Assembly: GCF_042263505.1 (NCBI RefSeq)
Contig: NZ_JBHKFI010000002.1
Span: 248,001 to 312,000 of the forward strand
Source of the DNA: Bacillus_BE sp042263505
Lineage (GTDB): Bacteria > Bacillota > Bacilli > Bacillales > Cytobacillaceae
Direction: 5' to 3'
Length of the DNA stretch: 64,000 nt
Part shown: positions 26,338 through 35,429 of the stretch, piece by piece
Position numbering within the stretch: the stretch's first letter is position 1
How the letters are laid out: the number at the start of each line of letters is the position of its first letter
Translations under genes and position numbers: made by a program
The notes under the pieces: generated by a model
Told to the model about the DNA's origin: nothing
Databases searched by the model: none
Seen by the model: the letters and a program-made list of their open reading frames with translations, nothing else

Positions 26338-27030
26338 CTAAAATAATTCATCGAGAAGCTCTTCCGGATTAAATAGGATATTCCCGTTTGCGTCCACTTC
26401 CAGCAAATGATCTTTTTTCATTTTTGTCAGGGTACGGCTCACGGTTTCTCTCGTTGTACCAATCATATTCGCTAAATCTTTATTTGTAAATTCTCCTTTT
26501 AGCAGGATGATTCCATTTTCTTTTTTTATTCCGTCTTTTCTGCCTAATCCAACCAAAAGCTTGATGATTTGCTCATATGTATTGTCCAATATTTGCGATT
26601 CAAGCCTATCCTGAAACTCCACTATTTTTTCTCCTAGGACTTTAAATACTTTAATGCAAAGTTCTGGATTTTGAATTAAAACCTTTTCAAAATGGGCAAT
26701 GGGAACAGCCACGATCGAGGAATCCTCTAATACTTCAGAAAAAGCAGGGTACCCACCTTTGCGGAAAAATCCAACATGTGGAAACATTTCTCCTTTTTTA
26801 AGAATGGCCACAATTTGTTCCTTCCCATTTGCATCACTTTTATAAATCTTTACTTTACCAGAGTGAATAAAATAGACGTTTTCAAGCGGATCTCCCTGGA
26901 GAAAAACATGGTTTCCCTTTAACCATTGTCGCGAAATAGAGATATCCACTATCTTCTCGATTTCTTCCTCATTCATCTCTTTAAAAAGGGAAAATGAAGA
27001 TAATACAGCCTTTATCTCCTTTTTATTCAT
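26338..27030 (-). CDS. Crp/Fnr family transcriptional regulator (paralogue 1)
   Basis: 230 aa. An N-terminal cyclic-nucleotide-fold effector domain (FLQGDPLENVYFIHSGKVKIY) and dimer helix precede a winged HTH (LANMIGTTRETVSRTLTKM). The recognition helix RETVSR carries the E and SR residues that read TGTGA half-sites. Only one cysteine (NPELC) is present, so the C-terminal Fe-S ligands of Bacillus Fnr are absent; the effector may be NO/haem or another ligand. ATG 27030 follows GAGGTGATGAT. It converges with hcp and is closely related to the regulator at 40703. Confidence 0.9.
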   Translation of the reverse strand: MNKKEIKAVLSSFSLFKEMNEEEIEKIVDISISRQWLKGNHVFLQGDPLENVYFIHSGKVKIYKSDANGKEQIVAILKKGEMFPHVGFFRKGGYPAFSEVLEDSSIVAVPIAHFEKVLIQNPELCIKVFKVLGEKIVEFQDRLESQILDNTYEQIIKLLVGLGRKDGIKKENGIILLKGEFTNKDLANMIGTTRETVSRTLTKMKKDHLLEVDANGNILFNPEELLDELF

Positions 27031-27268
27031 ATCATCACCTCTGTTAAACAAAACCGATTTTTCTCACTCTTTAGATGACAATCATCCACTTTACTATTGT
27101 AACAAAAGAATCATGCAATTGCTTTTATTCAAGTTAAAAGATTTTTCTCAGGTTAAAAGAGCTTAAGTAAACTAAGAAGGAAAACATAATTTGCTAGAGA
27201 AAAAATAGGGAAAGCTCTTTTTTAACGAACGTTTATTCGATAGAATAGAAGATATGGGGTGAAAAAGG

Positions 27269-29545
27269 ATGTTAGGTAGACAAAGCTTAAATACCATTAT
27301 GAATATGTTAAAGGAAGACGAGAAATTTAAGGAAAATATCGTTCATTGGCATACGATTCCGGAGAAAGAAGCCATGACGGTTGATTTTCCGGTCGAAATA
27401 AATCATCAGTTAAAACATGCACTACAAAAGCGCGGAGTTTCTGACTTATACACACATCAGAAAACGGCTTTTGAATCCGCATTAAATGGGGACAGCTTTG
27501 TTGCAGTAACGCCAACGGCTTCGGGAAAATCCCTTTGTTATCATCTTCCCGTCTTGCAAACGATTATTCATAATCCAAATGCGCGCGCATTATATATATT
27601 TCCAACTAAGGCGTTGGCTCAAGATCAGAAAACCGAAATAAATGAATTGATTGATGAAGCAGAATTAGAAATCAATAGCTATACCTATGATGGAGATACA
27701 TCCTCAAATATCAGGCAAAAGATAAGAAAAGCAGGTCATATTGTCATTACCAATCCCGATATGCTCCATTCTGCTATTCTCCCTCATCATACAAAATGGG
27801 TCTCTTTGTTTGAAAATCTAAAATATATTGTCATTGATGAGTTGCATATTTATCGTGGTGTATTTGGTAGCCACGTGGCAAATGTGATTCGACGGTTAAA
27901 ACGCATTTGCCGATTCTACGGAAGCAATCCCCAATTTATTCTTACATCAGCGACCATAGCAAATCCACTGGAGCTGGCGGAAAAGCTAACTGAGACGAAA
28001 ATAAAGCTGATTGATAATAATGGGGCACCTAGTGGGAAGAAGCATTTTGTTTTTTATAATCCACCTGTGGTCAATCAATCCCTAAATATAAGAAGAAGTG
28101 CGACCCTTGAAACAAGGATGCTAGCGGGTCAATTTTTGAAAAATAAAATCCAAACCATTGTCTTTGCGAGAAGTAGGGTTCGTGTTGAAATCTTATTGAC
28201 TTATTTACAAGAGCTAGTAAAACATCAGCTCGGACCGAAAGCGATTAGAGGTTATCGTGGCGGATATTTACCGACGGAAAGAAGAGCGATTGAAAAAGGG
28301 CTAAGGACTGGAGATATTTATGGGGTTGTCAGTACTAATGCACTTGAACTGGGAGTCGATATTGGACAGCTTCAGGTTTGTATTATGAATGGCTATCCGG
28401 GTTCAATTTCTAGTTCCTGGCAGCAGGCTGGAAGGGCAGGAAGGCGTCAGGATGAGTCCTTAATTATTCTAGTTGCAAGCTCAAGCCCAATGGATCAATA
28501 TATTATCCAAAATCCAGAGTATTTTTTTGAAAGAAGTCCTGAAACAGCGAGAATCAATCCAGATAACCTGATTATTTTGATTGATCATATGAAATGCGCA
28601 GCTTATGAATTGCCATTTAAAGAAGGAGAAAGATTCGGGACGTTTGAAACAGAGGAAGTATTAGAATATTTAACGGAAGAACGGGTATTGTTTAAAAATG
28701 GGGATAAATGGTATTGGATGAATGATTCATTTCCAGCTCATGGAATTAGCTTGCGATCAGCCTCGCAGGAGAATGTCGTAATCATCGATCAATCCAATAT
28801 TGCCAATGTCAAGGTTATTGGAGAAATGGATCGGTTTTCTGCTATGACACTTCTTCACGATGAAGCTATTTATCTACATCAAGGGGTTCAATATCAAGTG
28901 GAAAATTTAGATTGGGAAGAGAAAAAGGCATTTGTAAGAGAAGTGGATGTTGATTACTATACGGATGCGAATCTAGCTGTTCAATTGAAGGTGCTAGAGG
29001 AGGATAAATCAAGAGCTAATTCAATGGTAACCATAGGTTTCGGAGATGTGTGTGTCAACGCAAAGGCCACAATTTTTAAGAAAATTAAATTCGAAACACA
29101 TGAGAATATCGGTTCAGGTCCTGTTCATTTACCAGAGGAAGAGCTTCATACAAGCTCCACCTGGATTTCATTGAATCACCTAGAGCAGGATACAAATATG
29201 ACGGAGGAAAGAATCCAAACCGCATTAATTGGCACAGCACATGCTTTAAGACATATTGCTCCCTTGTTTGTCATGTGTGATTCCCGTGATATTCATGTTG
29301 TTCCCCAGGTGAAGGCGATTCATAATGAAAAGCCAACGATTTTCTTTTATGATAGCTATCCCGGCGGGGTCGGACTAAGTGAAAAGCTTTTCGATTCCAT
29401 GGAAAAAGTAGTGGCGGAAGCGAAATCTCTAGTCAATCGGTGCCAATGTCAAACCGGATGCCCTTCATGTATTGGAACAGATACCCATTCACAGATGGCA
29501 AAGAAAGATGTTCTAAAAACGCTGCAAATGTTATTAAATCACTAA
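27269..29545 (+). CDS. yprA: DEAD/DEAH-box helicase YprA (MrfA-type)
   Basis: 758-aa superfamily 2 helicase. Q-like region YTHQKTAFESALNG, Walker A TPTASGKS, DELH Walker B (VIDELHIYRG), TSATIANP and the C-terminal QQAGRAGRR motif. Its C-terminal DUF1998-type region ends with four cysteines (RCQCQTGCPSC), probably Zn binding. B. subtilis YprA (MrfA) works with YprB (MrfB) in excision repair of mitomycin C adducts. Here yprB follows 43 bases on. Confidence 0.92.
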   Translation: MLGRQSLNTIMNMLKEDEKFKENIVHWHTIPEKEAMTVDFPVEINHQLKHALQKRGVSDLYTHQKTAFESALNGDSFVAVTPTASGKSLCYHLPVLQTIIHNPNARALYIFPTKALAQDQKTEINELIDEAELEINSYTYDGDTSSNIRQKIRKAGHIVITNPDMLHSAILPHHTKWVSLFENLKYIVIDELHIYRGVFGSHVANVIRRLKRICRFYGSNPQFILTSATIANPLELAEKLTETKIKLIDNNGAPSGKKHFVFYNPPVVNQSLNIRRSATLETRMLAGQFLKNKIQTIVFARSRVRVEILLTYLQELVKHQLGPKAIRGYRGGYLPTERRAIEKGLRTGDIYGVVSTNALELGVDIGQLQVCIMNGYPGSISSSWQQAGRAGRRQDESLIILVASSSPMDQYIIQNPEYFFERSPETARINPDNLIILIDHMKCAAYELPFKEGERFGTFETEEVLEYLTEERVLFKNGDKWYWMNDSFPAHGISLRSASQENVVIIDQSNIANVKVIGEMDRFSAMTLLHDEAIYLHQGVQYQVENLDWEEKKAFVREVDVDYYTDANLAVQLKVLEEDKSRANSMVTIGFGDVCVNAKATIFKKIKFETHENIGSGPVHLPEEELHTSSTWISLNHLEQDTNMTEERIQTALIGTAHALRHIAPLFVMCDSRDIHVVPQVKAIHNEKPTIFFYDSYPGGVGLSEKLFDSMEKVVAEAKSLVNRCQCQTGCPSCIGTDTHSQMAKKDVLKTLQMLLNH

Positions 29546-29588
29546 TGGATTCTCTTTTTATTTGCGTGGTTAAAGGAAGTGTCTCAGG

Positions 29589-30872
29589 ATGTCTATTAAA
29601 TCCAAACTAAATCGGCTAAAACCTTATTTAGCAAACAATGAAAATAAAATAAATAAAGATTTAAAAACATTGAGTCCTTTCAAACAAGAAGAGACTTCCA
29701 TGGAAATGATTCCATATTTTGATGAATGGAAGGAGGAGAATGTAACTCCATATTATTTTGATGGTTCCTATTGTTTAGTAAAGGAAGTAAAATATTCACT
29801 TGATCGAATGCATGGGAGATATCGGTTTTCTGATTTTTTAAAAGCCGTGGAAGCATGGAATCAATCGGATATAGAGCATCCACTTTCGGCGCGGGGGTTT
29901 GCTGCAGAGGATTTGTTCTTCTTTGATACCGAAACAACAGGTCTTGGGGGAGGGGCTGGCAACTCGATTTTTCTTCTAGGACAGGCCAGTGTAAAAGAGA
30001 ACGCGATTGTTTTGCGACAACATATTTTACCTAATCCTGGTGCAGAGATTCCTTTCTACTATAGTTTTCTCCAATCTATCGATTACACAACTCTCGTTAC
30101 TTATAATGGCAAAGCATTTGATTGGCCACAGGTAAAAACGAGGCATACCTTGATAAGAGAGCATGTGCCCAAATTACCGTCTTTTGGTCACTTTGATTTG
30201 TATCATGCATCGCGTAGAATATGGAGGCATAAGCTTGATCGTCTAAAGCTCGCGACTGTAGAAAAGGAAATACTTGGAATTGAAAGAGAAGATGATATTC
30301 CGGGCTTTTTGGCTCCGATGATTTATTTTGATTATGTTGAAAATCAAAAGCCGGATGGAATGCTTGGAATAATGAAGCATAATGAAATTGATATCCTCTC
30401 TTTAATCACCTTATATACGCATTTAACCTTCCAGCTTTTGGAGCTTGATCGCAATCAAACCTCTAATGAAAAATTTGAAGTTGGAAGATGGTATGCCTCT
30501 TTAGGTGAGATAGATACTGCTAAGGAAGTTTTTTCAGAGGTTTCCAAGGGCACTGGAAAAATTCCTAATAAAGCGAAGCATGAATTAGCTTTGAATTATA
30601 AAAAGCAAAAGGATTGGAATATGGCAAAGGTCATATGGGAAGAGATAGCGGTTCAAGAGGATACTATTCATGTGGAAGCTTGTATTGAGCTTTCAAAGAT
30701 ATATGAACATCAAGAAAAAAAGTATGCCAAAGCCTTGCATTATGCGATGGAAGCGAATAAAAAGATTTTGCTGAAGGAATCAGAAGAAATCCGTAAAAAT
30801 AGAAAATGCAAAGAAGATAATGATAAAAGAATCGAACGATTAAAGGGAAAACTCACTAGGCTTCATACTTAA
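29589..30872 (+). CDS. yprB: RNase H-like exonuclease domain protein YprB (MrfB-type)
   Basis: 427 aa. Residues about 110-280 form a DEDD-type exonuclease fold: FFDTETTGLGGG (D and E), TYNGKAFDWPQVKTR and a late D (HNEIDILSL). The C-terminal third is helical and TPR-like (GEIDTAKEVFSEV, HVEACIELSKIYEHQEK). Works with the YprA helicase in DNA repair in B. subtilis. ATG 29589 follows GGAAGTGTCTCAGG. Confidence 0.9.
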   Translation: MSIKSKLNRLKPYLANNENKINKDLKTLSPFKQEETSMEMIPYFDEWKEENVTPYYFDGSYCLVKEVKYSLDRMHGRYRFSDFLKAVEAWNQSDIEHPLSARGFAAEDLFFFDTETTGLGGGAGNSIFLLGQASVKENAIVLRQHILPNPGAEIPFYYSFLQSIDYTTLVTYNGKAFDWPQVKTRHTLIREHVPKLPSFGHFDLYHASRRIWRHKLDRLKLATVEKEILGIEREDDIPGFLAPMIYFDYVENQKPDGMLGIMKHNEIDILSLITLYTHLTFQLLELDRNQTSNEKFEVGRWYASLGEIDTAKEVFSEVSKGTGKIPNKAKHELALNYKKQKDWNMAKVIWEEIAVQEDTIHVEACIELSKIYEHQEKKYAKALHYAMEANKKILLKESEEIRKNRKCKEDNDKRIERLKGKLTRLHT

Positions 30873-31019
30873 TATAAAAAGGATTTCATGTTTGGATTTT
30901 GGGCAAGATATTTCTAAAAACATTCAAGAAAAAGCCATAAATTCCTAGTTGTCAGTACCACCTAATGACGCTAAAATAGTGAATTGATGATTTATAAGAA
31001 AAAAATATTGGGTGATGAA

Positions 31020-31115
31020 ATGTACAGAGCGATTCTTGTTATGTTTTTTGTAATCATTTGTATAACAGTTCTTTTATTTACGGGCTTAAGGGATAGTTTT
31101 TATTCATTTATGTAA
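31020..31115 (+). CDS. Tiny single-pass membrane peptide
   Basis: 31 residues: MYRAILVMFFVIICITVLL forms one membrane helix, then a short polar tail with GLRDSFYSFM. The ATG directly follows GGGTGATGAA, a plausible ribosome site. No homologue recognised. Alone between yprB and the cotD relic; may be a genuine small protein or chance. Confidence 0.4.
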   Translation: MYRAILVMFFVIICITVLLFTGLRDSFYSFM

Positions 31116-31254
31116 AAAGATTTAGAAACTAAGCGAATTGCTTATATTATATGAAAATGTGAAAAATAGGTATCCTGTTTAGCCAAGATATTGCCTTTCT
31201 TTATAGCTTGTTAGTGTGAGCATGTTTACAAGTTTAAGGAGAGGAGTTTCATGT

Positions 31255-31538
31255 ATGTCTTGGTTTCCCGGTACTGTTTTTCCACCTGTCGTGCATCCTA
31301 CAAAATGCTGTGTGAACATAATTTTATAAATAATGTGGTTCCACACATTCATCCTTCACATACAACGACAGTGAATCATATTAATATTCAGCATAAACAC
31401 TAACACTATTTTCCCCATTCTCAGTCAATGGCTAACGTGGTGACAAATCAACAGTTAGTTTATCCTGGCCCTATGCATGGTCCCGTAGCGGGTACTAGAT
31501 TTGTTCCTGGTAGGGACTTCCCGTATTTTGGAAGGTAA
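31255..31538 (+). pseudogene. cotD: Spore coat protein CotD relic (frameshift plus stop)
   Basis: AAGGAGAGGAG and ATG 31255 open a reading frame MSWFPGTVFPPVVHPTKCCVN typical of CotD. At about 31317 one base seems missing, and the original frame stops at 31327. Shifting by one base restores the rest of CotD, NNVVPHIHPSHTTTVNHIN, but a TAA at 31401-31403 (expected Tyr codon) then interrupts it before HYFPHSQSMANVVTNQQ and the end at 31538. Location between yprB and ypsA is the cotD locus in B. subtilis. Two independent lesions argue for a true pseudogene, not one read error. Confidence 0.8.
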
Positions 31539-31716
31539 ATGAGATGAGTTTGATTAAGGCCGATGTCAAAATCGGTTCTTTTCTTTCTCATCAATAGTTT
31601 TTTTAAAATAGGAGAAAAATTGCAGGCATTGCTGCTAAGTTTCGTGCTAGTCTGATACGTTTATGGTAGCATAGTTATGTGAAAACTATACATAAGAGAG
31701 TGGGCTAGAAAGAAGA

Positions 31717-32265
31717 TTGGAAAAAATTGTATTCGTATCAGGGTATAAACCCCAGGAATTGGGCATTTTTAAACAAAATCATCCAAGTATTGCTTATATA
31801 AAAAAGGCTATTAAGCATCAGCTCGAAAGCTTAATTGATGATGGATTAGAATGGATTATTATTAGCGGTCAACTTGGTACGGAGTTGTGGACGGCAGAGG
31901 TCGTTTTTGATTTGCAAATGGAAGATCATTCAGAATTAAAGCTTGCTGTAATTACCCCATTTTTGAATCAAGAGAAAAATTGGAGTGAAAGCAATCAAGA
32001 ATTATATGAAATGGTGCTCATGCAGGCAGATTTTGTCGATTCCATTACCAAAAAAGAATATGAAGCCCCATGGCAATTTCGGGTAAAGAATCAATTTCTT
32101 ATTGAAAAAAGTGATGTTCTTCTTCTTTTTTATGATGAAGAAAAGGAAGGAAGCCCTAAATATTTATATCGAGCAGCAAGGGATTATGAACAAAATCATG
32201 AATACAATTTAAGATTGATTACTTTTTATGATTTGCAGTTGCTTGTGGAGGAAGAAAATCAATAA
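31717..32265 (+). CDS. ypsA: YpsA family protein (SLOG/DUF1273)
   Basis: 182 aa. YKPQELGIFKQNHP, the Rossmann-like ISGQLGTELWTAE and DVLLLFYDEEKEGSPKYLYRAA are characteristic of YpsA (SLOG fold, probably nucleotide or nucleotide-derivative binding). It starts at TTG 31717; the ribosome site is modest (AGAAAGAAGA). YpsA was linked to cell division and oxidative stress in Bacillus; gpsB lies next to it. Confidence 0.88.
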   Translation: MEKIVFVSGYKPQELGIFKQNHPSIAYIKKAIKHQLESLIDDGLEWIIISGQLGTELWTAEVVFDLQMEDHSELKLAVITPFLNQEKNWSESNQELYEMVLMQADFVDSITKKEYEAPWQFRVKNQFLIEKSDVLLLFYDEEKEGSPKYLYRAARDYEQNHEYNLRLITFYDLQLLVEEENQ

Positions 32266-32348
32266 AGGATAATTGAAAGATAAATTGACAAATTCAATTA
32301 TTTTTGAAAAAATAAAAATGATGATTGGTGTTTATTGAGGTGATTTGG

Positions 32349-32654
32349 ATGCTTTCTGATAAAATGAAATTATCCGCGAAGGATATTTTGGAAAAAGAAT
32401 TTAAAACAGCTGTCCGTGGATATAAACAAGAAGAAGTGGATAAATTTCTAGATTTAATAATTAAGGACTATGAAACCCTCCATCAGGAAATTGAGCAATT
32501 GCAGCAAGAAAATTTGCGTTTGAAGAAGCAGGTTGAAGAATCTTCAAGAAGACCGAGCACGCAAACAGCTGCTGCTGGAACCACAAATTTTGATATTTTG
32601 ATGAGATTATCGAATCTTGAAAAGCATGTTTTTGGAAATAAGCTATACGATTAA
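32349..32654 (+). CDS. gpsB: Cell division regulator GpsB
   Basis: 101 aa. The DivIVA-like N-terminal domain (LSAKDILEKEFKTAVRGYKQ, EEVDKFLDLIIKDYE) runs into a coiled coil (LHQEIEQLQQENLRLKKQ), then a linker and the C-terminal trimerising helix (FDILMRLSNLEKHVFG). GpsB moves PBP1 between division and elongation sites, relevant to ponA here. I start at ATG 32349, behind GAGGTGATTTGG, rather than at 32325. Confidence 0.94.
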   Translation: MLSDKMKLSAKDILEKEFKTAVRGYKQEEVDKFLDLIIKDYETLHQEIEQLQQENLRLKKQVEESSRRPSTQTAAAGTTNFDILMRLSNLEKHVFGNKLYD

Positions 32655-32682
32655 TATGGATATAATTACAAGATGAAATGTC

Positions 32683-32711
32683 TTGATTTTTGTATCGATG
32701 TTGCGTATACT
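32683..32711 (+). promoter_or_regulatory. rnpB promoter
   Basis: TTGATT (32683-32688), 17-base spacer, TATACT (32706-32711), placed just ahead of the RNase P RNA 5' end. Confidence 0.75.
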
Positions 32712-32722
32712 ATGAAAGTATC

Positions 32723-33141
32723 GTTAATAACGTTCGGGTAATCGCTGCAAGGAGCGAATATTGCGAATTGTAGAGGAAAGTCCATGCTCGCACGTAGCTG
32801 AGATGCTCGTAGTGTTCGTGCCTAGCGAAGTCATAAGCTAGGGCAGCAAGGTTCGTCCTTGTTGACGGCAGGGAAAGCACCTAAGTCCTATGGATATGGT
32901 GTGAATACTTTGAAAGTGCCACAGTGACGTAGCCTTTTCAGAAATGGAAAGGGTGGAACGAGGTAAACCCCACGAGCGAGAAACCCAAATTATGGTAGGG
33001 GCACCTTCTCTAAGGAAACGAACGAGAGAGAAGGACAGATTGTTCTTACAATCTGTAGATAGATGATTACCACCGGAGTACAAGACGTTTGTCGTTCGCA
33101 GTACGATGGAACAAAACATGGCTTATAGAACGCTATTAATG
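32723..33141 (+). ncRNA. rnpB: RNase P RNA, type B
   Basis: Catalytic RNA of RNase P that trims tRNA 5' ends. Highly conserved pieces are present in order: GTTAATAACGTTCGGGTAAT, GAGGAAAGTCCATGCTCGCAC, the GTGCCACAGTGACG segment, GTAAACCCC-CGAGCGAGAAACCC, GAAGGACAG, TAGATAGATGATTACC and the closing GATGGAACAAAACATGGCTTA with GAACG. The layout matches the B. subtilis type B molecule and its location after gpsB. Confidence 0.97.
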
Positions 33142-33155
33142 GAAATGATAATGCA

Positions 33156-33194
33156 TATAAGGGCTCTCCGATTTTGTGGGGAGTCTTATTTTGT
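33156..33194 (+). terminator. rnpB terminator
   Basis: ATAAGG-g-CTCTCC pairs with GGGGAGTCTTAT (G-T pairs allowed), followed by TTTGTTGG, directly after the RNA 3' end. Confidence 0.65.
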
Positions 33195-33346
33195 TGGTAG
33201 ATAGAATGATTTAGTTGAAAAATATTCCTAACTTAGACTTATTTTAATTAATAGTTGCCCTAGTTTTCACTATATAATAGATGTTAAGGGATGATTATCA
33301 CTGTCTTTAAATATATAACGTTTATTATTCATTGGGGGATTTAAGT

Positions 33347-35419
33347 GTGGGGAATAAACAGCTTTATGATTTGATGGATACGAATCCTTCGTTATCAAAT
33401 ATGATTATTGAGCATTTACAAGAAGGAATCCTGATTTTAAATATACATTTACATATTCTTTCGCTCAATTCATGGGCGCAAAAGGTTACTCAATATTCCA
33501 AAGAGGAAATAGTCGATATTGAACTCTCACAATTATTTCTTGATAAATTTCAATACAAGAAGATGCTCCAAGAACTGAAAAGTCAAGGAAAATGGGTGGG
33601 AGAGGTTTGGAAGAGAAGGAAAAATGGAGAGATCTATCCAGAATGGATGAATATCCAAGCGGTTAAAAGTTCCGAGAATACGATTTCTCACTATTGTGTT
33701 GTCTTTCGTGATATGTCCAAACAAAAAAGTGCCAGAAATGAGCTGATTTTGGCTGAAAAGGCATTGGAAAATACAAGCGAAGGGGTATTAATCACGGATT
33801 TAAGTGGAAGAATCATATCAGTAAACCCTGCGTTTGAAATTGTTACCGGTTATTCAGAAGCTGAGGTGTTTAGGAAAAATCCTAGTATACTGCAATCTGG
33901 AATTCACGATGAGTGTTTTTATCAAAATATGTGGGAAGATATAATTAATTTTGGAAATTGGAAAGGTGAAATTTGGAATAAAAGAAAAGATGGAGAAATA
34001 TATCCGGAATGGATTAATATTAGCTCCATAAAGGATGAGAATGGAAAAGTAACGAATTTTGTTGCTGTATTTTCAGATATAACCGATCGTAAGCTTGCTG
34101 AGGAGCAATTAATTCAGCTTGCGCATATGGATACTTTGACTGGAGTTGCAAATCGACATTCTCTCAATGAACGGCTTCAATCTATATTAAATACAGCACA
34201 CAGGCATAAACAGCAGCTTGCCCTGCTTTTTCTCGATTTAGACCGCTTTAAGTATATCAATGATACTTTTGGCCATAATTATGGGGATATGCTTTTGAAG
34301 CACGTTTCTGTGCGAATAAAAAGCTTATTGAAAAATAAGGATATAATTGCGCGGCTGGGAGGGGATGAATTTGTTATTGTTCTTCCTAATATAAAGCATC
34401 CAAAGGAAGCAAAAAAGACTGCTCAGCAAATTATAGATTCATTAGCTCATTCTTTTTTAATCGAAAACCAAGAAATCTATGTTTCAACAAGCATTGGCAT
34501 AAGTTTGTATCCCTATGATGGTATGACAAAGGAAGATCTTGTAAGAAATGCTGATAAGGCGATGTATAAAGCCAAATCGATGGGAAGAAATAAGTTTGAA
34601 TTTTACCATGTAGACTTTCATGAAAATGAGTCAACTTATTTTCGAATGGAAACCAAATTGCGGAAATCCTTGGATAAGGATGAGTTTTTTCTCGTCTATC
34701 ATCCAATCCTCGATATGAAGAAAAAGAAGATCAATGGGGTTGAAGCCTTATTACGTTGGAATCAAGAGGATCTAGGAGTTATATTCCCCGGTCATTTTAT
34801 TCCTTTATCGGAAGAAACGGGTTTAATTCTTCCGATTAGCGATTGGGTCATTAGGAAGGCATTTGAAGATTTAAAGCAAATTCAGCTTGCTGGTTTTTCG
34901 CAAATGAGGATGAATATCAATATATCAGCTTTATACTTTAACCAAGATGATTTATATAAGAGAGTGCTTCATATCATTAATGAAACAAATGTGAATCCTC
35001 ATTTTATCGACTTCGAACTGACTGAAAGTATGATTATGACCAATGCTTCTGCAACAATTGATAAACTAGTGAAATTAAAAAAATTAGGGATTAAACTATC
35101 GGTTGATGATTTTGGAACCGGATATTCTTCTTTAAGCTATTTAAATCGTTTTCCAATTGATTCATTAAAAATAGATCAAAGCTTTATCCAAAAATCATGT
35201 TCCTACCATGAGGATGCCTCTATTGTAGAAGCCATAATCACAATGGCTCATAAGCTTCATTTACAAGTAGTTGCAGAAGGTGTGGAGAATCAAAAACAAT
35301 TTCAATTCCTATTGAATGAGAGCTGTGATTTCATTCAAGGATACTATATAACAGAACCTCTTACCTTTTCAGAATTACTTGATTTTCTGGATGTTTGGGA
35401 TAGAGAAATCGATATATAA
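33347..35419 (+). CDS. PAS-PAS-GGDEF-EAL cyclic-di-GMP protein
   Basis: 690 aa. Two PAS/PAC sensor domains (about residues 15-135 and 140-260, each ending in a PEWINIS-type PAC strand), then GGDEF (LTGVANRHSLNE, intact LGGDEF near residue 343) and EAL (intact VEALLRW, DDFGTGYSSL, VAEGVEN). Both catalytic signatures are intact, so it may make or degrade c-di-GMP. No membrane segment. A TTG at 33332 also opens the frame, but GGGGGAT lies right for GTG 33347. It ends 10 bases before ypsC, so the two are probably co-transcribed. Not at this spot in B. subtilis as I recall. Confidence 0.9.
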   Translation: MGNKQLYDLMDTNPSLSNMIIEHLQEGILILNIHLHILSLNSWAQKVTQYSKEEIVDIELSQLFLDKFQYKKMLQELKSQGKWVGEVWKRRKNGEIYPEWMNIQAVKSSENTISHYCVVFRDMSKQKSARNELILAEKALENTSEGVLITDLSGRIISVNPAFEIVTGYSEAEVFRKNPSILQSGIHDECFYQNMWEDIINFGNWKGEIWNKRKDGEIYPEWINISSIKDENGKVTNFVAVFSDITDRKLAEEQLIQLAHMDTLTGVANRHSLNERLQSILNTAHRHKQQLALLFLDLDRFKYINDTFGHNYGDMLLKHVSVRIKSLLKNKDIIARLGGDEFVIVLPNIKHPKEAKKTAQQIIDSLAHSFLIENQEIYVSTSIGISLYPYDGMTKEDLVRNADKAMYKAKSMGRNKFEFYHVDFHENESTYFRMETKLRKSLDKDEFFLVYHPILDMKKKKINGVEALLRWNQEDLGVIFPGHFIPLSEETGLILPISDWVIRKAFEDLKQIQLAGFSQMRMNINISALYFNQDDLYKRVLHIINETNVNPHFIDFELTESMIMTNASATIDKLVKLKKLGIKLSVDDFGTGYSSLSYLNRFPIDSLKIDQSFIQKSCSYHEDASIVEAIITMAHKLHLQVVAEGVENQKQFQFLLNESCDFIQGYYITEPLTFSELLDFLDVWDREIDI

Positions 35420-35429
35420 GGGTGAAAAA

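Noticed and set aside
26338..27030. Oxygen-sensing Fnr with an Fe-S cluster
   Set aside because: Only one cysteine in the protein, so the Fnr ligand set is absent. Kept as a Crp/Fnr family member.
32838..33119. - strand frame within rnpB
   Set aside because: It overlaps the conserved RNase P RNA core and is explained by RNA structure constraints.
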